Source of the DNA: Chitinophagales bacterium | GTDB lineage: Bacteria > Bacteroidota > Bacteroidia > Chitinophagales > Chitinophagaceae | NCBI GenBank assembly: GCA_017303855.1 | Contig: JAFLBL010000006.1 | Span: 186,001-250,000 of the forward strand | DNA: 64,000 nucleotides | Direction of reading: 5' to 3' | Shown: positions 32,338-41,868 of the stretch, one piece after another | Layout: every line of letters starts with the position of its first letter | How positions within the stretch are numbered: position 1 is the first letter of the stretch | Position numbers and translations under genes: made by a program | Notes under the pieces: generated by a model | What the model was told of the DNA's origin: nothing | What the model saw: the letters and a program-made list of their open reading frames with translations, nothing else | Database searches by the model: none

Positions 32338-34056
32338 TCAGAGGCTATCCAGCTCATTTTTAACAAATTCCATCAGATCTTTTATGGCATTTGGTGAAAA
32401 ATCGAACTGTAAACCAGCACTTTTGAACAATTCAGGCAGTGTTTTAGTGCCTCCAAGGCGTAATGCGTTGATATAATTGTTTACCGCATTTTCCGGATTT
32501 TCCTTGTATTGCTTCCATAATCCGATGGCGCCGAGCTGCGCAATGCCATATTCGATATAGTAAAAAGGCACTTCAAAGAGGTGCAATTGCCGGTGCCAGC
32601 CATAACGGCGGTATTCTTCCAGTCCGGAAAAATCAATCACCGGGGAGGAGAATTCGTTCAGAATCTCCAGCCATTTATCAGCTCTTTCTGTTTCCGTATG
32701 GGTGGGATTTTCATATACCCAGTGTTGAAACTTATCAATCGTGGCAATCCAGGGGAAGATGGTGATCACTCTTTCGAGCTGTTGTTCTTTGGCTCTTTTC
32801 AGTTCGGCGGTATTATCAAAAAATACCTGCCAGTGATTCATGGAAAAAAGCTCCATGCTCATACTGGCGACTTCGGCTATTTCTGTCGGGTATTCTTTGA
32901 ATCCGGTCAGTTCCAGTTCATGCGCCAGGAAGGAGTGAATGGCGTGACCGCCCTCGTGTACCATGGTAGTAACATCGTCCAGGGTACCGGCCGCATTCAT
33001 AAATATAAAAGGAGCTCCGGTTTCCGCCAGCGGGCAATTATAACCGCCCGGTGCTTTGCCTTTCCGGCTTTCCAGGTCCAGTCTTCCCATTTCCCGCATC
33101 TTCACCAGGCAATCGCCAAAAAAGGGCTTCATTGTAGTAAAGCACTGTATACTTTTTTCAGTCAGTTCCGCGCCGGTCTGAAACGGACGCAGCGGCAAAG
33201 TTCCGGCGGGCTCTGCATCAATATCCCAGGGACGAAGACTGCTGAGGCCCAGTTTTTGTTTTTTCGTTTCGTACAGCTGATTCACCAGCGGCATTACATG
33301 CAGCTTAACCGCTTCATGAAACTGGTAGCAATGTTCTTTGGCATAATCAAAACGACCCAGTTCAAGAAAACGAAAATCGCGGTAATTCGGCAGACCGGTA
33401 TTCAGGGCAACCTGGTGGCGTTTTTCCAGCAGGGTACTAAAGAGATTATTGAGGGCTTCTTTATCCTGTAAGCGACGTTCATTTATTTTCCGGTATACGG
33501 ATTCACGGAGACCGCGGTCGGCATCTTCCAGGAAACGAGCGGCCTGCTGCAGCGTATATTCCTGCCCGTTAACTTCTACCGACATTTTTCCGGAAATCAC
33601 GCCAAACTGCTGTTGCATCACATTCAGTTCTGCATTAATCGGAATATTCGCTTCGCGGAAAATATCAATGTTCTTCTTTACATTCCGCAGGTAGGTGAAA
33701 TATTTTTCCGCATCCAGTTCGCTGGTATACGGACAAGCAACCAGTTTTCTGTTCAGTTTATCCGACCAGGGCTGGATCTTCGGCTGGAGCTCCATCATAA
33801 AAAAGGTGAAGGCTTCTTCCAGTTCTTTGTTCTCCGTATCACAGGTCATGCGGATCTGGCGCCAGCAGGCATCTTCACTGATTACAGCTTCCAGTTCACT
33901 GGCATCTTTCAGCCATTGTTCCAGCCCGGCTACGGATTGGATATCCCGTTCTCCCAGGTTGATAAAATAGGGCTCGAGTTGTTCCCATTGACTGATTACA
34001 AAATCTTCCGGTAAAAAGGTCCGGGGTAACTTTTGAATTGCGGCACTGAGTTGCAT
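32338..34056 (-). CDS. M3-family oligoendopeptidase
   Basis: A 572-residue cytosolic zinc metallopeptidase of the PepF/oligoendopeptidase F group. The catalytic motif MVHEGGHAIHSFL (HExxH, about residues 370-380) is followed about 25 residues on by the third ligand region EIAEVASMSMELFSM. The N-terminal helical half (TWLKDASELEAVISEDACWRQIRM) and HLFEVPFYYIEYGIAQLGAIGLW near the C-terminus are typical. The start at 34056 (MQLSAAIQ) is preferred over an in-frame ATG at 34077. It would degrade oligopeptides of about 6-20 residues. Confidence 0.93.
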   Translation of the reverse strand: MQLSAAIQKLPRTFLPEDFVISQWEQLEPYFINLGERDIQSVAGLEQWLKDASELEAVISEDACWRQIRMTCDTENKELEEAFTFFMMELQPKIQPWSDKLNRKLVACPYTSELDAEKYFTYLRNVKKNIDIFREANIPINAELNVMQQQFGVISGKMSVEVNGQEYTLQQAARFLEDADRGLRESVYRKINERRLQDKEALNNLFSTLLEKRHQVALNTGLPNYRDFRFLELGRFDYAKEHCYQFHEAVKLHVMPLVNQLYETKKQKLGLSSLRPWDIDAEPAGTLPLRPFQTGAELTEKSIQCFTTMKPFFGDCLVKMREMGRLDLESRKGKAPGGYNCPLAETGAPFIFMNAAGTLDDVTTMVHEGGHAIHSFLAHELELTGFKEYPTEIAEVASMSMELFSMNHWQVFFDNTAELKRAKEQQLERVITIFPWIATIDKFQHWVYENPTHTETERADKWLEILNEFSSPVIDFSGLEEYRRYGWHRQLHLFEVPFYYIEYGIAQLGAIGLWKQYKENPENAVNNYINALRLGGTKTLPELFKSAGLQFDFSPNAIKDLMEFVKNELDSL

Positions 34057-34141
34057 AACGGTATTATTTAAAAGCAAAGAGCCATCCCGTTATTTCAGGC
34101 TGGCTCCCTTGTGCAGTAAAGGACTGCTGCCAATCGCTTAT

Positions 34142-34687
34142 TTATTCTGCTTTTTTCTTTTTAGCAGGGGCTTTTTTGGGTTTTTCTTCACCGGCTTCTT
34201 TCTCTGCAGGCTCTTTTTTAGCCCTTGTTTTTTTAACCGGTTTTTCTTCCGCGGCCGGGGCGGGAGCGGGTGCTTCTTCCACTACTTCCTCTTCTTCGGG
34301 CATTTCGCTGAGTTTGATTTCAACGTTAGCGGCTTTGAGTACGGCAAACCATTTTACCATTTTCTTCATATCGCTGGCATACACTCTTTCGAAGTCCATG
34401 TCGGGATATACTTTCTCAAAATATTTCTTAACGGCAGCGGCGTCCTTATCGTCCGGCAGCTTTTGTCCGGCCTGATCCATGGCGGTAAACACATCCACCA
34501 GGTTCACATTATCTCTGACGGTATATACTTCGATGCTTTCGAGGTGGGAGAAATTGTGTATCCGGCTGGAAACAAAGCGGGTGCTTTTATCATCCAGGGA
34601 GCGCACGATGGCACCGTCGGTTTTGCTGTTGATCAGTTCAAATAAACCCGGCAGACCGGTCACGGCGACTAATTTACTGTATTCCAT
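34142..34687 (-). CDS. DUF5606 protein with histone-like basic tail
   Basis: 181 residues: residues 1-125 are the DUF5606 domain (MEYSKLVAVTGLPGLFELINSK..IVRSLDDKSTRFVSS..ESIEVYTVRDNVNLVDVF), conserved only in Bacteroidota. After an acidic hinge (EMPEEEEVVEEAPAPAPAAEE) comes a Lys/Ala/Pro tail (KPVKKTRAKKEPAEKEAGEEKPKKAPAKKKKAE, about 145-181) like bacterial histone H1-type tails, which suggests nucleic-acid binding. The start at 34687 is used because the domain begins there. Confidence 0.85.
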   Translation of the reverse strand: MEYSKLVAVTGLPGLFELINSKTDGAIVRSLDDKSTRFVSSRIHNFSHLESIEVYTVRDNVNLVDVFTAMDQAGQKLPDDKDAAAVKKYFEKVYPDMDFERVYASDMKKMVKWFAVLKAANVEIKLSEMPEEEEVVEEAPAPAPAAEEKPVKKTRAKKEPAEKEAGEEKPKKAPAKKKKAE

Positions 34688-34830
34688 ATCTTTTTTAATA
34701 ATTAGGGACTGCAAGATACTTGAGTTCCGGCAATTCAGTTAATTTCAAATTAAGTTTCCGGCGGGCGAACGTTTTTGCGTGATTCCCCGTCCTATAAACC
34801 AGAACTTTCCTTTACCTAAAAAATTTGTCA

Positions 34831-35262
34831 ATGAAAAAGATGTTTTTCCTTCTGCTGGCCAGTTTTTCCCTGTCAGCAGCCCTTTATGCCCAGCCCGGTG
34901 GGGGCGGATTTCAGCGCCAGACTCCGGAAGAAAGAGTAGCCCGTATTCACCATAAACTGGACAGTGCTTTTAAACTGGATGCTGCCCTGCTGGCCAAAGT
35001 GGATACGGCCCTGGTGGTACTTTATAAAAAACAGGATGCCCGTATGCAGGAGATTTTCTCCGGCGGGGAACGACCTGACCGTGAAACCATGATGGCCGAG
35101 CGACAAAAGTACACAGATGCCCAGGAAGCCATCCTGAAAGCGGTATTAACCGAAGAACAGTACACTATCTGGAAAGAAAAAATTCAGCCCTCCATGCGAC
35201 CCCAGCGCCCCGGTGGCGGCGGGGGTGATGGTAACCGCGGTGGCGGTGGTGGCCAACAATAG
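34831..35262 (+). CDS. Exported helical protein with Gly-rich tail
   Basis: 143 residues: signal peptide (MKKMFFLLLASFSLSAALYAQ), a helical core (RVARIHHKLDSAFKLDAALLAKVDTALVVLY..QEAILKAVLTEEQYTIWKEKIQP) that resembles the LTxxQ-type Spy/CpxP-like or DUF4890-like periplasmic chaperones, and a tail RPGGGGGDGNRGGGGGQQ. Function unproven. The ATG at 34831 is taken; an ATG-like start two codons earlier adds nothing. Confidence 0.75.
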   Translation: MKKMFFLLLASFSLSAALYAQPGGGGFQRQTPEERVARIHHKLDSAFKLDAALLAKVDTALVVLYKKQDARMQEIFSGGERPDRETMMAERQKYTDAQEAILKAVLTEEQYTIWKEKIQPSMRPQRPGGGGGDGNRGGGGGQQ

Positions 35263-35293
35263 TTTTTCGTATAAGCATAAGCATAAGCAACGA

Positions 35294-35322
35294 ACCGGTC
35301 CCTTTCCAGGGAGCGGTTTTTT
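35294..35322 (+). terminator. Intrinsic terminator
   Basis: accggtccct pairs with agggagcggt (one mismatch) around ttcc, with a T-run. Just before it at 35270-35289 lies a three-unit hexamer repeat (ataagc). Confidence 0.8.
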
Positions 35323-35378
35323 TATGAATGGGGGTGGAGTTTGCAAAAAAAGCAGGAACTTATGCCAAAATAAACGTC

Positions 35379-35768
35379 ATGAATAATGCCATCAGCTGGT
35401 TTGAAATACCGGCCAATGACCTCGAAAGAGCCACCCGTTTTTATGAAACCGTTTTTGGAGTCAGCCTCGCAGTAATGGATATGCCCAATATCCGGATGCG
35501 GATGTTTCCCCTCAATGATATGATGACCCAGGTGGGAGGTGCCGTTGTGGATAGCGGAGGTTTTCATAAACCCTCGGCTACAGACGGTCCCCTGATATAC
35601 CTGAACGGAAACCCGGACCTGCAGCTGGTGCTGGATAAAGTGGAAGCTGCCGGCGGACAGATTCTCGTTCCAAAAATGGAAATCTCCCCCGAATATGGCT
35701 ATATGGCGGTTATACTGGATACGGAAGGCAACCGGATCGGCCTGCATTCTGTACCTGGCGGCGCCTGA
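35379..35768 (+). CDS. VOC-family (glyoxalase-like) protein
   Basis: 129 residues, a single vicinal-oxygen-chelate fold (two beta-alpha-beta-beta-beta units): MNNAISWFEIPANDLERATRFYETVFG is the first unit with a metal-ligand position (Trp/Glu region), GGQILVPKMEISPEYGYMAVILDTEGNRIGLHS the second. The substrate is unknown. The start at 35379 matches the family N-terminus; 17 earlier in-frame residues are excluded. Confidence 0.88.
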   Translation: MNNAISWFEIPANDLERATRFYETVFGVSLAVMDMPNIRMRMFPLNDMMTQVGGAVVDSGGFHKPSATDGPLIYLNGNPDLQLVLDKVEAAGGQILVPKMEISPEYGYMAVILDTEGNRIGLHSVPGGA

Positions 35769-35797
35769 TTTCTTAAATTATATTAATAAAATATAGT

Positions 35798-36253
35798 ATG
35801 CAATCTAAAGCAAGTACCGTAGAAGCCTATGTGGCTGAATTGCCTGAAGACAGGCAGAAAACCATAAATGAGTTCAGGAAAGTGATCAAAAAACACCTGC
35901 CTAAAGGCTTCCAGGAATGTATGAACTATGGAATGATCGGCTGGGTGATACCGCACAGTAAATACCCCGCCGGTTATCATTGTGACCCCAAACTTCCTCT
36001 TCCGTTTTTAGGGCTGGCTTCACAAAAGAACAGCGTGAATTTTTATCACATGGGGATCTATGCAGATCCGTCCTTGCTGAAATGGTTTACTACGGCGCAT
36101 GCAAAAGCCTCACCCAAAAAACTGGATATGGGAAAAAGCTGTATCCGTTATAAAAAACAGGAGGATATTCCTTTTCAGCTGATCGGGGAACTGGTGTCAA
36201 AGATCAGTCCCGATGACTGGATTGCGGTATATGAAAAAAATTATAAGCGATAA
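35798..36253 (+). CDS. DUF1801 protein
   Basis: 151 residues of the YdhG-like DUF1801 fold: STVEAYVAELPEDRQKTINEFRKVI, then LPFLGLASQKNSVNFYHMGIY and KLDMGKSCIRYKK. Function unknown in the family. It lies 29 bp after the VOC gene and is probably co-transcribed. A stem and T-run right after it terminate transcription. Confidence 0.85.
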   Translation: MQSKASTVEAYVAELPEDRQKTINEFRKVIKKHLPKGFQECMNYGMIGWVIPHSKYPAGYHCDPKLPLPFLGLASQKNSVNFYHMGIYADPSLLKWFTTAHAKASPKKLDMGKSCIRYKKQEDIPFQLIGELVSKISPDDWIAVYEKNYKR

Positions 36254-36287
36254 GGCAGTGATAGTTCACTGCCTTTTATTTTTTCCT
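36252..36287. terminator. Bidirectional terminator between convergent genes
   Basis: aaggcagtga pairs with tcactgcctt and is followed by ttattttttcc. It overlaps the ends of both convergent genes (stops near 36253 and 36276). Confidence 0.8.
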
Positions 36288-36905
36288 TCGGAATGTAATT
36301 TCCATTGCTTTCGTTTCCTTCCCGTCATGGGTAATGAATTGCTCCATAAACTGGGTGTTTTCATCAGTAATTTTTAAGGTCTCCCGCATATCCAGTTGCT
36401 GTTTGGTTTCGGGATCTGTTAATTTACCCTTCATACTGATGGTTTTGCTGGCTTCATCCCAGGTGCCTTCCAGGTAAGTAAGCCCGCTGCCGAAATTATC
36501 AAACCAGGTACTCCAGAAAATGCCCCGGTGATTATCATAACCGGTCTGACTTACGCCATTAAAAGGCATACCGGCCCAGCTGCCATTGTGGGTACTGTAT
36601 TGAATAAGTCCGTTGTTGATCATTTTATTGACGGAAACCGTTGTGATGGAATCCGGCGGCAATTCCGGTTTTACCCAAAATCTGATAGTGGCGGTCCAGT
36701 TACCATCCCAGGAAGCCATCATTTTATGCATGGCCCCGGGAGTGCCATAGGCCATCATGTTAGCCGCTTTTGTGGCTGAATCAGGAGCCGCCGTTTTATT
36801 CAATTGGCTGGTATCCGAAAGGGTGAGCTCATTTTTTTTTGATTCATTCATGCAGGCAGTGAGTGTGCAGCCCGCACAAAAAAGTAACAGCAGGTTTTTT
36901 TTCAT
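36276..36905 (-). CDS. DUF1579 lipoprotein
   Basis: 209 residues: MKKNLLLLFCAGCTLTACMN with lipobox LTAC (Cys18). The domain (AMHKMMASWDGNWTATIRFWVKP..YDNHRGIFWSTWFDNFGSGLTYLEGTWDEASKTISMKG) is DUF1579, a small lipocalin-like beta barrel of unknown ligand. Monocistronic. Confidence 0.82.
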   Translation of the reverse strand: MKKNLLLLFCAGCTLTACMNESKKNELTLSDTSQLNKTAAPDSATKAANMMAYGTPGAMHKMMASWDGNWTATIRFWVKPELPPDSITTVSVNKMINNGLIQYSTHNGSWAGMPFNGVSQTGYDNHRGIFWSTWFDNFGSGLTYLEGTWDEASKTISMKGKLTDPETKQQLDMRETLKITDENTQFMEQFITHDGKETKAMEITFRRKK

Positions 36906-36978
36906 ATCAGTGGTTTTTGTACTGGTAAGCTAATAAACTTATTTTATAAAACCGGTAATAGTGGATAAATGCGTTATT

Positions 36979-37377
36979 TCAGGGATGGGTAGCCGGTTGC
37001 TGCCCCAACTGACTGATTTTTATCCGCATCACCGTTGCGATGCTGGTTGCCCTTTCCTTGGCCTGAAACGCTTTCTCCCCTTCAAATAACTCATCCACTG
37101 ATTCTTTAAAGTACTGCAGCCAGGTATCAAAATGGGCTGTTGTCAACGGCGATTTTGCATGCAGGTCCAGGTGTGGCTGCATGGCATTTTTGCGGTAAGT
37201 ATCTGACTGAAACAGGATACTGTCCCAGAAATCCACCAATACCGGTAAATGATGAGACAGGTCAATACGGGTGACATCAGTAAATAAGTAACTGATGGAG
37301 GTATCTGCCAGCAATTTTTCATAAAACCGGGTTACCAGTTGCAGCAGGTCATCGCGGTGCTGAATATCATTTTTCAT
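36979..37377 (-). CDS. Group III truncated haemoglobin
   Basis: 132 residues, a 2-on-2 globin (TrHbIII/Ctb type): LLQLVTRFYEKLLADTSISYLFTDV, then VDFWDSILFQSDTYRKNAMQPHLDLHAK with the proximal-side residues, and HFDTWLQYFKESVDELFEGEKA. Campylobacter Ctb acts in oxygen handling under nitrosative stress. The ATG at 37377 overlaps the end of the kinase gene by 11 bp, which indicates translational coupling; upstream starts are read from the kinase frame and not used. Confidence 0.9.
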   Translation of the reverse strand: MKNDIQHRDDLLQLVTRFYEKLLADTSISYLFTDVTRIDLSHHLPVLVDFWDSILFQSDTYRKNAMQPHLDLHAKSPLTTAHFDTWLQYFKESVDELFEGEKAFQAKERATSIATVMRIKISQLGQQPATHP

Positions 37378-38287
37378 TGATGAGGGCGAAAAGCCGTTCC
37401 GCATCGGATTTATTGAAAAGCTGTGTACCATCATTCATGGTAGCGGCACTGCCACAAGCCACACCGAACTGAATCGCTTCTTTTAATGTCTTTCCTTTTT
37501 GCAGCGAATACGTGATACCTGCCACCATACTATCGCCGGCACCAACGGTACTTTTCTTTTCCACGGGCGGGGCTTCTACAAAATATCGTTTATCTCCGCT
37601 GATCAGCCAGGCGCCCAGGTGACCCATCGAAACTACCATGATTTCAGCAAAGCCGTCTCTGATGGCCTGTTGTGCGGCATCCGGTACTTCGTCTTTATCC
37701 AGCCATTCCACATTGAGCATTTTACAAAGCTCACCGATATTGGGTTTGATCAGGAACGCATGTCTGCCCTTCAATGCCTGCAGGGCGGGACCGCTGGTAT
37801 CCACAATACATTTAGCACCTACAGCTGCCGCGTTTTTTACAATCAGACCGTAAAAATAATCCGGCAGACCGGGAGGCAGACTACCGCTGGCCACCACAAA
37901 ACTGGGCGCAAAAGAACGGATCTGATCCACCATGGTTTTGATGGTATCTTCCAGCACTTCACGTCCGGGAAATGTGAAACGGTATTGATTATTGGTCGAA
38001 GTCTCCAAGACGATCCAGTTCTCCCGGGTTTCCACTTTGGTATCAACCGCGTGAAAAAGAATGTTTTCTTCCTGCAGAAGGGAACAGAGCATATTCCCGT
38101 TGTGCCCGCCCGCGGGAAATAACGCCACGGAAGAGGTCTCCAGTTTCTGCAATGCTTTGCTCACATTGATGCCGCCGCCGCCAGGTTCATTCACCACTTC
38201 ACTGCAACGGAGTTTGCTCTCGGGTTTAAATTTCTCCACCCTTGAACTTTTGTCGATACAGGGGTTGAGTGTAACTGTTAAGATCAT
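37367..38287 (-). CDS. PfkB-family phosphofructokinase
   Basis: 306 residues of the ribokinase superfamily, sugar-phosphate branch: ILTVTLNPCIDKSSRVEKF, the Gly-rich PGGGGINVSKAL, a substrate region SGSLPPGLPDYFY, and the anion hole GAGDSMVAGITY with catalytic Asp (about 255). It resembles E. coli Pfk-2 (fructose 6-phosphate) and 1-phosphofructokinase; no fructose PTS gene is near, so fructose 6-phosphate is the more likely substrate. Co-transcribed with the DsbA-like (13 bp upstream) and truncated-haemoglobin genes. Confidence 0.85.
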   Translation of the reverse strand: MILTVTLNPCIDKSSRVEKFKPESKLRCSEVVNEPGGGGINVSKALQKLETSSVALFPAGGHNGNMLCSLLQEENILFHAVDTKVETRENWIVLETSTNNQYRFTFPGREVLEDTIKTMVDQIRSFAPSFVVASGSLPPGLPDYFYGLIVKNAAAVGAKCIVDTSGPALQALKGRHAFLIKPNIGELCKMLNVEWLDKDEVPDAAQQAIRDGFAEIMVVSMGHLGAWLISGDKRYFVEAPPVEKKSTVGAGDSMVAGITYSLQKGKTLKEAIQFGVACGSAATMNDGTQLFNKSDAERLFALINEK

Positions 38288-38300
38288 GCGAAAAATTAGT

Positions 38301-38966
38301 TTATTGGTTAACGGAATCCTTATTTATCTCTTCCCATACGGCAAGGAACCGTTTATTCAGTGTTTCGTAGTCGGTATATCCTTTCGACAACAGGTAAAAC
38401 TTCTGGTCGGCCACCTGGAGCAATACCTGCGGAAAGCCGCTTACCTGCAGTTGTTTGCACAAAGAAAATTCATAGTGTGCTTTTTCTATATAGGTTTCAC
38501 TGTTAAGCCGGGAGTAAAACGTGTCTTCCGGAATACCGTATTTAATCAGCAGGTGGCGGTAAGCTTCGTCGTCAGTCAGGTCACGGCCTTCAAAATTCAG
38601 GGCGTATTGCAGGTCGGCAGCAAAGGCCACCTGGAGATCAGGATGTATTTCCTTAAAAATACAAAGGGCCGTAGCGGATTTTTCAGAGTGCATAAACCAG
38701 TCACTCTGTTCCGGATTGAACATATGCCAGAGAAAATCCGCACCAAACCGGATACCGGTCCGCTCTTCCACGGTTTTATAGGCTTCGCTGATATAACCGG
38801 CAATGGAACTCACCGGTTTTGCCGCTTCTTTCGGTATCATTCCCCCGGACAACACTTCAAATGCCAGGCGGTTTTTCCATTCTTCAGCCAGCTGTTTTAT
38901 CACCGGACTGAATCCGTAACACCAACCGCAGTAGGCGTCGTAACAATAGTAGATCGTGGGCTGCAT
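38301..38966 (-). CDS. DsbA-like thioredoxin-fold protein (FrnE type)
   Basis: 221 residues with no signal peptide. The CxxC active site is YCGWCYGF (Cys13, Cys16); the rest is helical with a cis-Pro loop at QVSGFPQVLLQ (about 180). It belongs to the DsbA family in its cytosolic FrnE/HCCA-isomerase-like branch, disulfide or isomerase activity on unknown substrates. The first gene of the pfkB-globin unit. Confidence 0.87.
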   Translation of the reverse strand: MQPTIYYCYDAYCGWCYGFSPVIKQLAEEWKNRLAFEVLSGGMIPKEAAKPVSSIAGYISEAYKTVEERTGIRFGADFLWHMFNPEQSDWFMHSEKSATALCIFKEIHPDLQVAFAADLQYALNFEGRDLTDDEAYRHLLIKYGIPEDTFYSRLNSETYIEKAHYEFSLCKQLQVSGFPQVLLQVADQKFYLLSKGYTDYETLNKRFLAVWEEINKDSVNQ

Positions 38967-39020
38967 AAGAGTGCAAACTTATGGAACCGGGGGACTATTT
39001 CACCTGACTTTTGTTAGTTT

Positions 39021-41864
39021 TTAATGGGCTTCCAGCCAGTTATTCCCTTCCCCGCATTCCGCAATAACCGGTACTTCATTGGGTAAAGGCAGGGCGGACT
39101 CCATATTTTCAATAATCAGTGGTTTGAGTTCATGGGCTTCGGATTTCAGTGTATCAAAGATCAGTTCATCATGTACCTGCAGAATCATCCGGCTTTTCAT
39201 TTTCGCTTTTTTCATGGCCGCATGTACTTTTTGCATCGCCAGCTTGATCATGTCCGCGGCAGTGCCCTGGATCGGCGAGTTGATGGCGTTGCGTTCTGCA
39301 AAACCCCTGACTGTAAAATTCGAGGAATTAATATCACGTAGCCAGCGTTTTCTTCCCATCAGTGTTTCCACATAACCCAGTTCACGCGCCGCGTTGATGG
39401 TATTGTCCATGTATTGCTGTATCCCCGGGAATTCCTTTTTATAGTTATCAATGATTTCTTTGGCTTCCGTACGGGAAATGCCGAGATTATCGGCCAGGCC
39501 AAATGCACCCTGTCCGTAAATGATGCCGAAGTTCACGCTCTTGGCTTTGTAACGCATTTCTTTGGTTACTTCATCCACTCCCACATTATATACCCGTGCA
39601 GCCGTAGCGGTATGAATATCCGTTCCTTCCTTAAATGCCTGGCACATATTGGGGTCCGCACTGATGGCCGCCACAATCCGCAGTTCAATCTGGGAATAGT
39701 CGGCAGAGAGCAGGATATGATTTTTATCACGGGGCACAAATGCCTTTCGTATCTCTTTTCCCCGGTCCGTGCGAACCGGAATATTCTGCAGGTTGGGATT
39801 GTTGCTGGCCAGTCTTCCTGTAACCGCCACCGCTTGTCCGTATGTGGTGTGTACCCTTCCTGTTTTTGAGTTGATCAGTTGCGGCAATGCATCCACGTAA
39901 GTGGATTTGAGTTTGCTGAGTTCGCGGAAGGTCAGGATATCATCCACGATCTGGTGTCCCTTGGCCGCCAGTTTTAACAGAACATCTTCGCCGGTCTGGT
40001 ACTGGCCGGTCTTTGTTTTTTTAGCGGAAGGATCGAGCTGTAGTTTATCAAATAATACTTCGCCCAGCTGTTTGGGTGAAGCGAGATTAAACCGTACACC
40101 CGCCTGTTTGTACACGCTTTCTTCGGCTGTTTTCGCGTCTTTCTCCAGTTCTTTTGAATAGTCATTCAGAAAATCCACATCCACTTTTATTCCCTCATAC
40201 TCCATATCCACCAATACTTTTACCAATGGATTTTCCACTTCGTTGAATACTTTCTCCACTTCCTTCTCCTGCAGCATCGGGGTAAAAATATGTTTCAGCT
40301 GCAGGGTTATATCCGCGTCTTCGCCGGCATATTCCTTGATTTTTTCAATCTCCACATCCCGCATCGTACCCTGGGTCTTTCCTTTTTTGCCAATCAGTTC
40401 TTCGATATGTACCGGTTCATACCCCAGGTATTTTTCAGCCAGCAGATCCATACTGCGTTTGCCATCCGGTTCAATAACATAATGCGCCAGCATGGTATCA
40501 AATATATTGCCGGCCGGTTCTATCCCGTACCATTTCAGCAGCAGCAGGTCATACTTGGTGTTTTGCCCGATCCATATCTTTTCCGGATCAGCAAACAAAG
40601 GAACAAAATGGGCCAGTATTGCTTTTACCGCTGCCTGATCGGCGGGACAAGGCACATACCAGGCTTCTCCGGGTTTAATGGAAAAACTCAGTCCCACCAG
40701 TTCCGCTTCATTGGCGTCGATACCAGTGGTTTCTGTATCAAAACAGATTTCCTTTTGTTTTTGTAAAACAGCCACCAGGTCTTTTATAGCGGCTTCGCCT
40801 TCCACCGCGGTGTAGACATGCGGGGTATTATTGATATTGTGTTCCACACTCAGCGAAGGTGCCTCGTCACCCGAAGGTGTAACCGCAGATTTGGTTGCCG
40901 GGGCTTCAATGATATTGCCAAACAGATCGGTTTGTACACCCTGGGGTATTTCCTTTGCCGTGGTGCTCTCCGCCGCGCCTCCCACACTGAAGGTTTCCCC
41001 CAGGAGTCGTTTGCCCAGGGTTCTGAATTCAAGATCAGCGAATATCTCTGTCAGTTTTTCCTTATTCCATTCTTTCAGCCGGAAGTCGTCTTCATGAAAT
41101 TCCACAGGTACATCGGTAATGATGGTAGCCAGTTTTTTCGAAAGCACAGCCATCTCCATTCCTTTTTTCACTTTTTCACCCATGGCACCTTTTATCTTAT
41201 CGGCGTTGGCCAATGTGTTTTCCAATGACCCGTATTCGGCCAGGAATTTAGCCGCCGTTTTTTCTCCTACACCGGGTATACCGGGAATATTATCCACGGC
41301 ATCGCCCATCATACCCAGCATATCCACCACCTGACTTACATCTTTGATATTCCATTTGGCGCAGACTTCTTCCGGTCCCATGATTTCCGGATCACTGCCC
41401 TGGTAGGCGGGTTTATAAATTTTTATTTTTTCAGACACCAGTTGCCCGTAGTCTTTATCCGGTGTTACCATATACACTTCATAACCGGCTTTCTCAGCCT
41501 GTTTGCTCAGCGTACCGATCACATCATCCGCTTCAAAACCGTCTTTGGCAATAATGGGAATATTAAATCCTTCAATAATTTTTTTGATATCGGGAACAGC
41601 CAGAAGTATATCCTCGGGTGTTTCCTGCCGGTTGGCTTTATAATCGGCAAAATCGGTATGCCGTTCAGTAGGGGCGGATGTATCAAAACAAACCGCCATG
41701 TGTGAAGGCTTCTGTTTATTGATCAGTTCCACCAGGGCATTGGTGAAACCAAACTGGGCATTGGTGTTTTTGCCTTTGGAAGTCAGCCTGGGATTACGGA
41801 TCAGGGCATAATAGGCCCTGAACACCAGGGCAAAGGCGTCGAGGAGAAATACACGTTTATCCAT
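39021..41864 (-). CDS. polA: DNA polymerase I
   Basis: 947 residues with all three classical domains. The 5'-3' exonuclease (MDKRVFLLDAFALVFRAYYAL..GFEADDVIGTL..GMMGDAVDNIPGIPGVGEKTAAK, 1-290); the 3'-5' exonuclease with an intact DTET motif (EICFDTETTGIDANE, about 372-386), so proofreading is predicted active; the polymerase with LSADYSQIELRIVAAIS, RYKAKSVNFGIIYGQGAFGLA and LQVHDELIFD. Fills gaps in replication and repair. The start codon is five bases after a -7 box. Confidence 0.98.
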   Translation of the reverse strand: MDKRVFLLDAFALVFRAYYALIRNPRLTSKGKNTNAQFGFTNALVELINKQKPSHMAVCFDTSAPTERHTDFADYKANRQETPEDILLAVPDIKKIIEGFNIPIIAKDGFEADDVIGTLSKQAEKAGYEVYMVTPDKDYGQLVSEKIKIYKPAYQGSDPEIMGPEEVCAKWNIKDVSQVVDMLGMMGDAVDNIPGIPGVGEKTAAKFLAEYGSLENTLANADKIKGAMGEKVKKGMEMAVLSKKLATIITDVPVEFHEDDFRLKEWNKEKLTEIFADLEFRTLGKRLLGETFSVGGAAESTTAKEIPQGVQTDLFGNIIEAPATKSAVTPSGDEAPSLSVEHNINNTPHVYTAVEGEAAIKDLVAVLQKQKEICFDTETTGIDANEAELVGLSFSIKPGEAWYVPCPADQAAVKAILAHFVPLFADPEKIWIGQNTKYDLLLLKWYGIEPAGNIFDTMLAHYVIEPDGKRSMDLLAEKYLGYEPVHIEELIGKKGKTQGTMRDVEIEKIKEYAGEDADITLQLKHIFTPMLQEKEVEKVFNEVENPLVKVLVDMEYEGIKVDVDFLNDYSKELEKDAKTAEESVYKQAGVRFNLASPKQLGEVLFDKLQLDPSAKKTKTGQYQTGEDVLLKLAAKGHQIVDDILTFRELSKLKSTYVDALPQLINSKTGRVHTTYGQAVAVTGRLASNNPNLQNIPVRTDRGKEIRKAFVPRDKNHILLSADYSQIELRIVAAISADPNMCQAFKEGTDIHTATAARVYNVGVDEVTKEMRYKAKSVNFGIIYGQGAFGLADNLGISRTEAKEIIDNYKKEFPGIQQYMDNTINAARELGYVETLMGRKRWLRDINSSNFTVRGFAERNAINSPIQGTAADMIKLAMQKVHAAMKKAKMKSRMILQVHDELIFDTLKSEAHELKPLIIENMESALPLPNEVPVIAECGEGNNWLEAH

Positions 41865-41868
41865 GCCA

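Noticed and set aside
32581..33471. 296-residue open frame on the plus strand
   Set aside because: Shadow of the M3 peptidase gene; Phe-rich antisense composition.
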